Counted from the first letter of the stretch, positions 35,914 through 44,447 are shown. The stretch: DNA of 64,000 bases from Phycisphaerae bacterium (GCA_016794925.1 JAEUIW010000005.1:62001-126000), one strand, 5' to 3'. A program made the numbers and translations. The notes: generated by a model from the sequence alone, not told the origin.

Positions 35914-35923
35914 GATACACTGA
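35914..35923 (+). promoter_or_regulatory. Candidate -10 element (GATACACTGA) before the sthA-like gene
   Basis: A one-base variant of the GATAGACTGA decamer seen at 2232, 24247 and 61602. TACACT (35916-35921) would start a transcript with a leader of about 60 bases, consistent with the AAGGAG ribosome-binding site at 35973-35978. Confidence 0.35.
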
Positions 35924-35990
35924 ACGTCCGGGCGCTACCGTCGCCCATTCCGATGCGGAAGGGCGGGGACTCAAGGAGCGAGGCCAGTCG

Positions 35991-37406
35991 ATGCGCTACT
36001 GCGATCTCTGCGTGATCGGGTCGGGCCCGGGTGGCCAGAAGGCGGCGATCCAGGCCGCGAAGCTGGGAAAGGACGTTGTTGTCATCGAGAAGATGGAGTT
36101 CGTCGGCGGCGTCGCGATCAACACCGGGACCATCCCCAGCAAGGCGCTGCGCGAAGCGGTGCTGGCGATCACGTCGGCCCAGGTGCGCGCGGTGGGCGTG
36201 TCCGAGTCGTTCACGGGCAGCCCGGACAAGCTGCAACGACTGATGTCGGCGACGCAACGGGTCATCCGCGCCGAGATCGACGTCGTGCGTTCGCATTTCG
36301 CGACCAACGACATCCACGTCATCCAGGGCGTCGGTTCATTCGTGGACGACAAGACCGTGCAGGTGGACGGCGTCCGCGGGATCGAGCGGATTCACGCGGA
36401 GAAGTTCCTGGTCGCGGTCGGGACCTCCCCGGCCAGGCCCGCCAGCGTGCCGTTCGACCGCACCACGGTCATCACCTCCGATGAGATCCTGCACCTGCCC
36501 ACGCTGCCGCGGAGCATGATCATCGTGGGCGGCGGCGTGATCGGGACCGAGTACGCCTCGATGCTGACCCCGCTGGGGGTGAAGGTGACGCTGATCGAGG
36601 GTCGGCCGCGGCTGCTCGATTTCGTGGACGCCGAGATCATCGAAGCGCTGCAGTACAACATGCGTCAGAGCGGCGTGGTGCTTCGGATGGGCGAGAAGGT
36701 CGTGACCATCAAACGCATCGAGGCCCCGGCCGGCTCGCGGGCCGAGTCGGGGTCGCTGATCGAAGCGGTGCTCGAGAGCGGGAAGACGCTCCGGGCCGAA
36801 TGCCTGATGTACTGCATCGGGCGGCAGGGGGCGACCGACCTGCTCAGCCTGGCGTCGGCCGGGCTCAAGGCCGACGAGCGTGGGCGACTGAAGGTCAATG
36901 AGTTCTACCAGACCGAGGTGCCCCACATCTACGCGTGCGGCGACGTCATTGGGTTTCCGGCCTTGGCGAGCACGAGCATGGAGCAGGGGCGATTGGCGGC
37001 GTGCCACATGTTCAGCGAGCCGCGCGAGGCGGTTCAGGACCTGCTCCCCTACGGCATCTACGCGATCCCGGAGATCTCGATGGTGGGCTGGACGGAAGAG
37101 CGCCTCACGCAGGAGGGCATCCCGTACGAGTCCGGGATCGCGCAGTACCGCGAGATCGCCAGGGGGCAGCTGCTCGACGACGAGATCGGGATGTTGAAAT
37201 TGCTGATCCACCAGGATTCGCACGCGGTGCTGGGCGTGCACGTGATCGGCACGGGGGCGACCGAGCTTGTTCATATTGGTCAGGCCGTCATGGCGTTCAA
37301 GGGCACCGCCGAATACTTCGTCAACGCCGTGTTCAACTACCCGACGCTGGCCGAGTGCTACAAGGTCGCGGCGTACAACGCGCTGAACAAGCTCAAGAAC
37401 GTCTGA
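35991..37406 (+). CDS. sthA: SthA-type soluble pyridine nucleotide transhydrogenase
   Basis: 471 residues of the flavin disulfide-reductase superfamily. FAD-binding GSGPGGQKAAIQAAKLG is at residues 10-26 and the NAD(P) Rossmann motif VGGGVIGTEYASML near 177-190. The position of the redox-active CxxxxC is INTGTIPSKAL, lacking both cysteines, which separates SthA from lipoamide dehydrogenase and mercuric reductase. The C-terminal dimerisation domain has GATELVHIGQAVMAFKGTAEYF. SthA equilibrates NADPH + NAD+ with NADP+ + NADH. ATG 35991 follows AAGGAG by 12 bases. It stands alone in its unit, or is followed by the holB-like gene 65 bases later. Confidence 0.9.
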   Translation: MRYCDLCVIGSGPGGQKAAIQAAKLGKDVVVIEKMEFVGGVAINTGTIPSKALREAVLAITSAQVRAVGVSESFTGSPDKLQRLMSATQRVIRAEIDVVRSHFATNDIHVIQGVGSFVDDKTVQVDGVRGIERIHAEKFLVAVGTSPARPASVPFDRTTVITSDEILHLPTLPRSMIIVGGGVIGTEYASMLTPLGVKVTLIEGRPRLLDFVDAEIIEALQYNMRQSGVVLRMGEKVVTIKRIEAPAGSRAESGSLIEAVLESGKTLRAECLMYCIGRQGATDLLSLASAGLKADERGRLKVNEFYQTEVPHIYACGDVIGFPALASTSMEQGRLAACHMFSEPREAVQDLLPYGIYAIPEISMVGWTEERLTQEGIPYESGIAQYREIARGQLLDDEIGMLKLLIHQDSHAVLGVHVIGTGATELVHIGQAVMAFKGTAEYFVNAVFNYPTLAECYKVAAYNALNKLKNV

Positions 37407-37459
37407 CCCGCCGCGCCCCACCGCCCGCGAGCCCGGTGGCCCATGCACGAACGAACCCC

Positions 37460-37465
37460 TACGGT
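37460..37465 (+). promoter_or_regulatory. Candidate -10 hexamer for a leaderless holB-like mRNA
   Basis: TACGGT ends six bases before ATG 37472, and no Shine-Dalgarno sequence lies between. Same arrangement as at mutL and five other genes in the window. Confidence 0.3.
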
Positions 37466-37471
37466 CGGGCC

Positions 37472-38599
37472 ATGGCCAGGCGAGCCGGCAATACACGACC
37501 GACGCCATCGGGCTCAGCGCGGCGTGAGGCAACCTCGCCGCCGCCCGCGCCGGCCCGGCGCGGACCAAAGGTGCTGCGCTACGACGAGGTGCTCGGCCAG
37601 TCCCGAGCCACGGACGTGCTCCGCGCCGCCGCCCAGTCGCGGCGGGTTCACAGCACCTGGGTCTTTCATGGTCCCAGCGGCGTCGGCAAATTCACCACCG
37701 CGGTGGCGTTCGGGGCCGTTCTGCTCGGCGGCGACGAGACCGGCACGGCGGAAGCGGCGCGGCTGATCCGGGCCGCGACGCACCCCGATTTTCACGTGAT
37801 CACGAAGGAGTTGTCCGCGTACAGCCGGGACCCAAGGGTGCGCGAGCAACTCCAGAACAACATCCCCAAGGCGGTGATCGAGGAGTTCCTCATAGATCCG
37901 GCCGCATTGGCGGCGGTCGGCGGCGCCGGAATCAAGGTGTTCATTGTCGACGAGGCCGAGCGGCTGGACCCCATCGCGCAGAATTCCTTGCTGAAACTCA
38001 CCGAGGAGCCGCCGCCCGGGACGGTGATCATCATGGTCACCGCGAGCGAGGATCGGCTGCTCCCCACCATCCGCAGCCGCGCCCAGCGCGTCGGCTTCAT
38101 GCCGCTCGGCGCGGAGGACATGGAGCGGTGGGCGCGGTCGCACGAAGCCGAACATGGCGCCGCGATTGACCCCCATCAGCGCGCGTGGCTCATCGGTGTC
38201 TCGGGAGGTTCCCCCGGGGCCATGTGGCTGGCGCTCGAGGAGGGGCTGACCGCTTGGCGCGACGCAATCGAGCCCCTGCTCGACGTGCTCCTCGAAGGCG
38301 ACTTCCCGTCCGCGCTCGCGTCCACGATGGAGAGGCTGGTCGAGGAGCGGGCCGTTGCGGCCGTGGAGCGGGATCCCGCGGCGAGCAAGGAGGCGGCGAA
38401 CAAGTTCTGGGCACGCCGGCTTGTGGCGTTCGTGGGGGAATCGCTCCGGTCACGGATCCGGCAATCGCCGCGGTTGGCCCGCGCGGCGGCGACATGGATC
38501 GAGCGATTTGACGCTGCGCAGACCCAGATCGAGGCCAACGTAAAGATCGGATTTGCGCTGGAAGGGGCTGTGGCGGGCGCCGGTTTGGATCAACCCTGA
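37472..38599 (+). CDS. holB: DNA polymerase III delta'-like clamp-loader ATPase
   Basis: 375 residues. A Pro/Arg/Ala-rich N-terminus of about 30 residues precedes an AAA+ domain with Walker A GPSGVGKFTT (67-76), Walker B-like IKVFIVDEAERLDP, and the sensor segment NSLLKLTEEPPPGTVIIMVT, which is very close to the HolB/DnaX signature. The four zinc-binding cysteines that usually follow Walker A in delta' and DnaX are absent. The C-terminal collar region is present. Delta' helps load the sliding clamp onto DNA. The last ten bases overlap the convergent fliS gene. Delta' is preferred over DnaX because of the length and the absence of the zinc module. Confidence 0.82.
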   Translation: MARRAGNTRPTPSGSARREATSPPPAPARRGPKVLRYDEVLGQSRATDVLRAAAQSRRVHSTWVFHGPSGVGKFTTAVAFGAVLLGGDETGTAEAARLIRAATHPDFHVITKELSAYSRDPRVREQLQNNIPKAVIEEFLIDPAALAAVGGAGIKVFIVDEAERLDPIAQNSLLKLTEEPPPGTVIIMVTASEDRLLPTIRSRAQRVGFMPLGAEDMERWARSHEAEHGAAIDPHQRAWLIGVSGGSPGAMWLALEEGLTAWRDAIEPLLDVLLEGDFPSALASTMERLVEERAVAAVERDPAASKEAANKFWARRLVAFVGESLRSRIRQSPRLARAAATWIERFDAAQTQIEANVKIGFALEGAVAGAGLDQP

Positions 38600-39051
38600 A
38601 GGCTCAGCGGGCGGTACGATGAGGGCGCTTCGGCCGCGGTCGAGGGCTCGGGAAGAGGCGTTTCGGGCTGGCGTTCCGAGGCGGCTTTTTCGACCAGCAA
38701 GCGCCACGTCTCCCGGTCATATTCGAGCAGCTCGATGACCTTGTCCGCCTTGGTTGCGTCCTTGGAATGGCTCGCATCAACCAGCTCGGAAATCATGAAC
38801 GCGTAGAGGCCGCTGAGCCGCGCGCACAGCTCCGGATCGTGCTCGGGCTTCATGGAGCTGATCAGCTCGAAGAGGATCTCGCGGCAGCGAGAGAACCCGG
38901 CGAACACCGCTTCGAAGTCCTTGCGTGCGAGCCCGTCGCGCCCGCGTCGAGCAAATCGGATTGCCCCATCGAGCAGCATCAGCCGCAGCTCCTCGGGTCG
39001 AGCGGTGAGCACCCGGTTGCGGAGATACGTCTGTGCGGTATCGGTCGTCAT
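38590..39051 (-). CDS. fliS: Flagellin chaperone FliS
   Basis: 153 residues, of which the first ~125 form the FliS four-helix bundle: TAQTYLRNRVLTARPEELRL, MLLDGAIRFARRG and the FSRCREILFELISSM helix. FliS binds the C-terminus of newly made flagellin, prevents premature polymerisation and delivers it to the flagellar export gate. A Pro/Glu/Ser-rich tail of about 30 residues is extra. The gene follows fliD by 78 bases in the common fliD-fliS order. Its 3' end overlaps the convergent holB-like gene by ten bases. No flagellin gene is in the window. Confidence 0.9.
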   Translation of the reverse strand: MTTDTAQTYLRNRVLTARPEELRLMLLDGAIRFARRGRDGLARKDFEAVFAGFSRCREILFELISSMKPEHDPELCARLSGLYAFMISELVDASHSKDATKADKVIELLEYDRETWRLLVEKAASERQPETPLPEPSTAAEAPSSYRPLSLQG

Positions 39052-39130
39052 GTTCGGTGCGAGCTCCGGCTGAACGTGCGGGTCCCGGGCGGCGTGGCCC
39101 GTGCCGATCTCTATCGTTCAAATTCGGGGA

Positions 39131-41962
39131 TTACCTGACCGAACCAATCGAACCGAGCGCACTTTGCTGACCCTGCAGCTTCCCGATCGCCTGTTCCATC
39201 GCAAGGAACTGCCTCTGGAGCAGGTCGCGTTTGGCGTTCAGGCGTTTGTCCATGACCGTGATTCGATCATTCTGCGCGCGGACCTGGGTGTCGATGTTCT
39301 GGTTCCGCAGCGTGAGGAGCCCGTCCACGGAATTGGTGTACCGATCCACCAGCTGCCCGACGATCTCCGCGACGCCGAGCGAACTGAACTGGTCCGGCCC
39401 GGTGTCCTTCACGGTGACGCCGTCGGACAGCACGATGTCCGACTTGGGCTTGACCACCTTGGCCGCGAAGAGATTCTCGACGTTCTCCGGATCGGCATCG
39501 AGCGCTCTCCGGAATTGCTCGGCGTCGAATTTCAGCGTGCCGTCGCCCTGGAACGTGATCCCGACCTGGTCGAGCGATTGCGCGGCGCCGCTCACGCCGC
39601 GTGCCCTCGACGAGACGGCGCTGATCATGGCGGACTCGAGCTGCTGGGTCATCGAGTCGCCCAGCAGCGCGCCGCGTTTGTTGCTGTCCTGCTTGAATTC
39701 AGTGAGGGAGCCGATGCGGGTGGCGACCGCGTTGTACGAGGCGACAAAGTCGGTAATCGCGGATTCCATCGCCGTCGTGTCGCGGGCGACGGTGAGGGTG
39801 ACGGGCTTGGACGAGGGCGCCTTGAGGGTAACGGTGACGCCGCTGACGGCATTCTCGAGGGTATTGGAGGACCCGGTCAGAAGAATCGCCTGCGCGGGAT
39901 CATCGGAGCCGTAGAAGACACGGGAGTCATTGCCCGCGTTGGTGGTGGTCACGCCGAGGTCAGCGCCCGCGAAGGACACGGTGTACCGGCCGGCGCTCCC
40001 CGTGGCCGTGCTGGCAAGAACGAGCCGGAACGGGGTGGCCCCCGTGCTCTCGCGAATGACCGACGCGGAGATCCCACCCCCGGCCGCGTTGATCTTGGCG
40101 ACCGCGGCATCCAGCGTGTCCGCGGCGGAAAGCGTTACGGTCTTCTCGTAGGAGCCGTCCAGCTTGTTCGAAGCGCCGGTGCCCCCCGCGCTGCCGGCAA
40201 GATTGAGCGCCTTCGCGACCGAACCCCCGGAATCGGCGATGGAGATCTTCGTCGCGCCGTTCGTTCCGGCCTTCTCAGAGATCAGGATTCCGTCGCCTTT
40301 GTCGTTGATCCGCGCGTCGATGGCCAACCCGGCGGCGTTGAGCTTCGCGAGCACGTCCCCGACGGTCTTGTCGTTGTTGTTGATCTGGATCGAGCGTTTC
40401 TGGCCGGTCGAATCGGTGATCGAAAGGGCGCCCGTCCCAACACCCTTGCCTCCGTTGAGTGACGAGAGCAGGGTGGTGACACCGACGTACTGCTTCTGCA
40501 GGCGGGTTCCCGTCACCGTCGAGGAAGCCGTGCCCCCACCGGCCGTCGCGACGCCAAGCGCCGTGGCGCCCGCGCCCGAGACGATGAAGTTCCCGGTTCC
40601 ACCGGTCGAATCGCTGAGCACCAGCCCGGTGCCCGTCTGATCGAGCGAGGCCTTCACCTTCCCGCCGGTCGCGGCCGCGATCTGATCGAGCACCTCGCTG
40701 ACGGAGCCGTCCGTCGTGACGCTGAACGTGAACGCGGAGCCGTCGCGGGCCGTGATGGAGAAGGACCCGTCGGTCAGCCCGCTGCCGCCGCCAAGGCTCC
40801 GCGCGAGAGAGGAATTGAGGCTGGCGAGGATGCGCTTGCCGGAGATCCGATCGCCCGATGACGTCCCGACGATGCCCAGATCGCGGGCGGTGCGGCCCGA
40901 GCCGACTTCCGTCACGGTGATGGCCCCCGACCCGCCCGTGTTGTCCAGGAGCTGGACCGAGACGCCGTCCGCGGCCACGCCAGCCGTGATCGCGCCGCCG
41001 GTCTGCGCGTTGATGCGGTCGAGCACCGTCCCGAGATCCGTCGCGGCCGCCTTCGTCTTGGTGAGCTTGCCGTCGATCATCTCGTACACGTCGCCGACGT
41101 CGATGTTGAACGCGGTGCCGTTCTTCGCCGTGATGACGAAGTCGGGAGAACTCGTTCCGGCCGTGTTGTTGAAGGCGACGCCGTTGCCGTCGTTCAGGGA
41201 GCGCAGCGTCGAGGACGCGCCGAGCGTGTTGATCTTCGCGCCGGTGATCGTGCCGCTCCCGGACGATCCGGCAAGCCCCAGCGACGTTGCGGTCGCGTAC
41301 CCCGCGCCGTCGCTGACGCTCAGGGTGCCCGTTCCGAGCCCGGTCTTGTCTTCCAGCACGAGGCGATCGCCGCTGACCCGGGCCTGCACCCGAACACCCG
41401 AAGCCTTGCTGATCGCGTCGAGAACGTCGCCGACCGTAACCGCCCGACTCAGATCCACCGTGGCCGTGGCGCCGGAACGATCCGTGATCTGAATCGTTCC
41501 TCGCGACACACCCGCTCCCCCGTTCAGCGACGCGAGCGTCGTGTCCGAATCAAGCCTCGCGGCCGCGGACTCGATCGTCACACTCGTTGCGCCGATGCCG
41601 GACACGTCCCGATCCGCGAACCCGCGGGTGCGGAACTGTTGGCTGCTGGCGAGCCGGTCAACCAGGAGGGAATACGTCCCGGCCGGGGCGCTCAGTTGCC
41701 CCGTCGCCGTCAGCACGCTCGCATCGCTGCTGGTCGCCGTGGTCGTCTGGAAGATCTTCGCCGAACCGAACTTGGTCGCGGCGGACTTGAGCGCCTGCAA
41801 ACGACTGTTGAGGTCAAGATACGCTGCCTGCTGACCCTGCAGCTGGATCACGCGCTTCTGGACCAGTTGCTTGGGGCGGGAGTCGATCGCGATCAGCCGA
41901 TCGATGATCGACTGGGTGTCCAGGCCGCTGAAAATTCCGACGCCGCTGGTAAGACTGCTCAT
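39131..41962 (-). CDS. fliD: Flagellar filament cap protein FliD, enlarged by repeated flagellin hook IN domains
   Basis: 943 residues, about twice the common length. FliD_N is residues about 1-110 (SSLTSGVGIFSGLDTQSIID, the canonical start) and FliD_C about 650-935 (TAMESAITDFVASYNAV, then LDQVGITFQGDGTLKFD). Between them are four flagellin hook IN-type repeats starting near 143, 253, 388 and 498, with motifs such as LASLNGGAGVSRGTIQITD, a TVGDVL helix and LxLAG. FliD pentamers or hexamers cap the filament and guide flagellin insertion; the extra domains would protrude sideways and may serve adhesion. ATG 41962 has GGGAAGGG upstream; the open frame extends another 330 codons but without coding character. 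Confidence 0.93.
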   Translation of the reverse strand: MSSLTSGVGIFSGLDTQSIIDRLIAIDSRPKQLVQKRVIQLQGQQAAYLDLNSRLQALKSAATKFGSAKIFQTTTATSSDASVLTATGQLSAPAGTYSLLVDRLASSQQFRTRGFADRDVSGIGATSVTIESAAARLDSDTTLASLNGGAGVSRGTIQITDRSGATATVDLSRAVTVGDVLDAISKASGVRVQARVSGDRLVLEDKTGLGTGTLSVSDGAGYATATSLGLAGSSGSGTITGAKINTLGASSTLRSLNDGNGVAFNNTAGTSSPDFVITAKNGTAFNIDVGDVYEMIDGKLTKTKAAATDLGTVLDRINAQTGGAITAGVAADGVSVQLLDNTGGSGAITVTEVGSGRTARDLGIVGTSSGDRISGKRILASLNSSLARSLGGGSGLTDGSFSITARDGSAFTFSVTTDGSVSEVLDQIAAATGGKVKASLDQTGTGLVLSDSTGGTGNFIVSGAGATALGVATAGGGTASSTVTGTRLQKQYVGVTTLLSSLNGGKGVGTGALSITDSTGQKRSIQINNNDKTVGDVLAKLNAAGLAIDARINDKGDGILISEKAGTNGATKISIADSGGSVAKALNLAGSAGGTGASNKLDGSYEKTVTLSAADTLDAAVAKINAAGGGISASVIRESTGATPFRLVLASTATGSAGRYTVSFAGADLGVTTTNAGNDSRVFYGSDDPAQAILLTGSSNTLENAVSGVTVTLKAPSSKPVTLTVARDTTAMESAITDFVASYNAVATRIGSLTEFKQDSNKRGALLGDSMTQQLESAMISAVSSRARGVSGAAQSLDQVGITFQGDGTLKFDAEQFRRALDADPENVENLFAAKVVKPKSDIVLSDGVTVKDTGPDQFSSLGVAEIVGQLVDRYTNSVDGLLTLRNQNIDTQVRAQNDRITVMDKRLNAKRDLLQRQFLAMEQAIGKLQGQQSALGSIGSVR

Positions 41963-41987
41963 CACGCCCTTCCCTGTGCCGGACGAT

Positions 41988-42215
41988 TCAGATCGCCCGG
42001 CCCACGCGGGGCCGATCCAGCCCGCGCCGTTTGAGATCCAAGACGTCCGAGGCCCACCCGGCGAGCACCCGGTTAAACGCTCGCCGGACCGATTCCGCGC
42101 TGGTGAACGCTCCCTCTTCTCCGCACACTGGTTCGGAAACAAATCTCTCTGAAACCTGATCGGGCTTGTTCGGTCTGGGGCTGGAATTCGGACGGGTCTG
42201 AGCAGGCTTCGGCAT
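41988..42215 (-). CDS. Doubtful small open frame upstream of fliD
   Basis: 75 codons (MPKPAQTRPNSSPRP.. ending RPRVGRAI). It lies on the same strand as fliD and ends 25 bases before it. There is no ribosome-binding site before ATG 42215, and the composition (Arg, Pro, Ser) is what random GC-rich DNA would give. The middle part, AFNRVLAGWASDVLDL, could form a helix. No family recognised; listed only because the region is otherwise empty. Confidence 0.15.
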   Translation of the reverse strand: MPKPAQTRPNSSPRPNKPDQVSERFVSEPVCGEEGAFTSAESVRRAFNRVLAGWASDVLDLKRRGLDRPRVGRAI

Positions 42216-42365
42216 CGAATGCCAATCGACCGAAGAACGATGACGCTTTTGGGTTCGGCCGAAATGAGCCCATACGAACTACATCCTATGATAATTAACA
42301 AAATCCTTACTCGGTGCCCGGCGAATTGCCTAACGCTCCAAAGCAGCAGACTGCTCAGAAATGAC

Positions 42366-42392
42366 GGAAGCGTGATTTGATACGGCCGATAC
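42366..42392 (+). promoter_or_regulatory. Candidate sigma28 (FliA-type) promoter for the GGDEF gene
   Basis: GGAAGCGT (42366-42373), an 11-base spacer and GCCGATAC (42385-42392). The -10 part matches 7 of 8 bases of the E. coli FliA consensus GCCGATAA, the spacing is exact, and the -35 part matches 4 of 8 (consensus TAAAGTTT). It is 66 bases before ATG 42459 and beside fliD, a flagellar gene. Confidence 0.35.
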
Positions 42393-42458
42393 ATGCCTGT
42401 CCAAGCAGGCTGTACTCTGGCTCTCAACGCGTGACGGGCCGCTCCATGTAGGGGGAAC

Positions 42459-43448
42459 ATGACAACGACGGCTCGGGAGACAGCCTGTATTGGGGAGTGT
42501 CCGCCTCGGGCCGACGTGGATGCCCCTGTCGCACGATCGGTCGTCGTGGTGGTCGGGACCGGCGCAGCGGCTGCACTCAGCTGTGCGATCGCCATGAAAT
42601 GGGGTCTGCGTTGGCATGTGGCGGCTTTGTTGGCCGTACCCGTGTCCGCCGCGGTTGGGATCGCACTGGCCGTGCGGCTGGTCATCGAGCCCCTGGTTCG
42701 CGCTCGGCGGGAAATGGCTCGCGCGGCGGAGGTCATGCATCTTCTCGCGGACGCCGGGAGACGAGACAGCGTGGGGGACCTGCTCCGTTCAGGGCCGCAA
42801 GACGTGCGGCACCTTTCGAAGGCCGTGCATGCGGTTGCGGCGGCCACGAGGCGAGACCAGCTCGAGGCGTCCAGGCTCCGACGCGAGATGGAGCACCTGG
42901 TGGCGTCCGAAACCCGACGGGCCACAGCGGAATTGAGCCGCTTGACCATCACCGATGAACTGACAGGGCTCGGAAACCGGCGCCACCTCGAAGCGGTGCT
43001 CCCGCGTCTGTACGAGGAGTTGGCGAGGTCGGGGGGCGAGATGTCGATGCTGGCGATCGACCTCGATCACTTCAAGCGTGTGAACGACACACTCGGCCAT
43101 GACGCGGGGGACCGATTGCTGGTGGTCCTGGGCCAGCTCCTCAAGGGGCAATTTCGGCAGTCACAGCTGGCCGTGCGCACGGGCGGAGACGAATTCCTGG
43201 TTGCGCTGCCCGGGAGCGATCGCTCCGAAGCGACCGGAATGGCCGAGCGACTGTCGCGGCTGTTCTCGCAGCATCCCGATGTGCGGATGCTGAACCCGCC
43301 GCGACCGACGCTGAGCGTGGGGGTTGCGTCGCTGCGAAGCGATCGCGCGGGTGATGTGTGGGACCTCGTCAAGCGAGCGGATCGAGCGCTCTATGAGGCG
43401 AAGCGGGCCGGTCGCGGGCGAGTGAGCGGCGAGCCCCTGGCCGCTTGA
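42459..43448 (+). CDS. Membrane-bound GGDEF-domain diguanylate cyclase
   Basis: 329 residues. Two N-terminal membrane segments (about 27-46 and 53-75) are followed by a HAMP-like/helical stretch (RREMARAAEVMHLLAD) and a coiled coil, then the GGDEF domain from about 160: LTITDELTGLGNRRHL, DLDHFKRVNDTLGHDAGD and the intact active site GGDEF at 242-246. It should make cyclic di-GMP from two GTP. The product-inhibition I-site (RxxD, five residues before GGDEF) reads RQSQ (233-236), so feedback inhibition is likely lost. GGGGGA precedes the ATG. Position beside fliD suggests a link between c-di-GMP and motility or attachment (inference). Confidence 0.92.
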   Translation: MTTTARETACIGECPPRADVDAPVARSVVVVVGTGAAAALSCAIAMKWGLRWHVAALLAVPVSAAVGIALAVRLVIEPLVRARREMARAAEVMHLLADAGRRDSVGDLLRSGPQDVRHLSKAVHAVAAATRRDQLEASRLRREMEHLVASETRRATAELSRLTITDELTGLGNRRHLEAVLPRLYEELARSGGEMSMLAIDLDHFKRVNDTLGHDAGDRLLVVLGQLLKGQFRQSQLAVRTGGDEFLVALPGSDRSEATGMAERLSRLFSQHPDVRMLNPPRPTLSVGVASLRSDRAGDVWDLVKRADRALYEAKRAGRGRVSGEPLAA

Positions 43449-43463
43449 CGTGGTTCGACCACG
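43449..43463. terminator. Hairpin after the GGDEF gene, no T-tract
   Basis: CGTGGT (43449-43454) and ACCACG (43458-43463) make a perfect 6-bp stem with a TCG loop immediately after the GGDEF stop codon, at a convergent junction. No T-run follows, so it may block exonucleases or act with Rho rather than terminate alone. Confidence 0.4.
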
Positions 43464-43481
43464 CGAGCCGGGGGTTCGGTT

Positions 43482-44447
43482 TCAGGGCGCCAACGGCGAG
43501 CGTCTCGCGGCCCGCCCGACCGCCGCGGCGACCAGATCCGCCACCGCCTGCCGGAAGCGTTCGTCGGTCCACAGATCGTCGTGCCCCGCGTCGGTGATCA
43601 CGCGCAGCGTTCCAACGGGAGCACCGGCGACGATCGCGCGGCCGTCGTCGAGAGGGCAGATGGCATCACGGTCGCCGTGAATGACCTCGAGCGGGCACGT
43701 GAGGCGTGCGGCGAGACCGGCCCGATCGAACGCCGGATCACACCGGCCCAAGATCCAGGCGAAGCCGCGGCCGAACGCCAGTCCAAGCAACGTGAGCGCC
43801 AACGGCAGCGTGAGCCTCTGCGGCATGGCACGGGCGCGCATGACGTTTCGCGCCGGCGTGATCGGGAATCGGTACGGCGACTCCGCGATGACGGCGTCGA
43901 CCGGGCAGGCCGCTCCAGCGGAGATCGCCACCCCGCCCCCCAGCGACCAGCCGTACAGCACGAGCGCCCGCGCGCCGGAGTCGCGCGTTGATCGCAGCGC
44001 CCCGATCAGCGCGATCAGGTCCCGCACCTCCGCGGTTCCCAGGCGGCAGATCCCGGGTGCCTCGCCGTGCCCGGGGAGATCCCACAGCACCACTCGCGAG
44101 GCGGACCGGGCCAATGCGTTGAGCCGGATCATGCCCGTCACGCGCGAGCCCCCCCAGCCGTGGGTCGCGATCACGAGCGGTCCATGGGCGTCGTCGCCAG
44201 TACAGTCCCAGACGGGGAGATGGACGCCGCGCGAGGTGAATGTCCATTCCGAATAGACCCGTCGTGACCCGTCCTCTCGCAACACGTCCGTCGGAGACGA
44301 GGGCAACGATCTGGATACGGCGTACGCGAATCCTCTTCGGGGGGGGTGCGTCAACACCCAAGCATTGGCAACGGCGCCGAGCAACAGGCACAGCGCCAGT
44401 CCCTGGAATAGAAAGATCAGCAGCTCCGGCCAAGCGAACAGCGGCAT
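43482..44447 (-). CDS. Alpha/beta-hydrolase, membrane-anchored
   Basis: 321 residues. An N-terminal hydrophobic helix (about 7-31) is an uncleaved anchor or signal. The hydrolase fold shows ATHGWGGSR (oxyanion region, 94-102), the nucleophile elbow GWSLGG with S168, the acid in VIHGDRDAICP and the catalytic His in ITDAGHDDLW, giving a complete Ser-Asp-His triad in the right order. Closest in appearance to the BEM46/prolyl-oligopeptidase-like S9/lysophospholipase group; the substrate is not predictable. It diverges from the chaN-like gene across 81 bases; a minus-strand TATGCT hexamer (44499-44494) could be its promoter. Confidence 0.85.
   Translation of the reverse strand: MPLFAWPELLIFLFQGLALCLLLGAVANAWVLTHPPRRGFAYAVSRSLPSSPTDVLREDGSRRVYSEWTFTSRGVHLPVWDCTGDDAHGPLVIATHGWGGSRVTGMIRLNALARSASRVVLWDLPGHGEAPGICRLGTAEVRDLIALIGALRSTRDSGARALVLYGWSLGGGVAISAGAACPVDAVIAESPYRFPITPARNVMRARAMPQRLTLPLALTLLGLAFGRGFAWILGRCDPAFDRAGLAARLTCPLEVIHGDRDAICPLDDGRAIVAGAPVGTLRVITDAGHDDLWTDERFRQAVADLVAAAVGRAARRSPLAP

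Larger units (their letters stand above)
41963..42458. other. 496-base divergent intergenic region between fliD and the GGDEF gene
   Basis: The longest gene-poor stretch of the window. An AT-rich island (about 42266-42310, containing ATAATTAACAAAATCC) stands out from its GC-rich surroundings and probably holds the fliD promoter region. A sigma28-like site (42366-42392) and a TACTCT hexamer (42413-42418) face the GGDEF gene. A weak 75-codon open frame lies at 41988-42215 on the minus strand. No tRNA or obvious structured RNA was found. Confidence 0.5.

Noticed and set aside
40500-41900. Possible CRISPR or DNA tandem repeat within fliD
   Set aside because: The periodicity is at protein-domain level only; the DNA copies are too diverged, and there are no short identical repeats with spacers.
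42061-42240. Possible sigma54 or sigma28 promoter for fliD
   Set aside because: No GG-N10-GC sigma54 element was found, and the best sigma28-like -10 on the minus strand lacks any -35 similarity at the right distance.
41963-42952. N-terminal extension of the fliD frame by about 330 codons
   Set aside because: FliD starts canonically at SSLTSGVGIFSG with a good ribosome-binding site at 41962. The extension overlaps the GGDEF gene and has no coding character.
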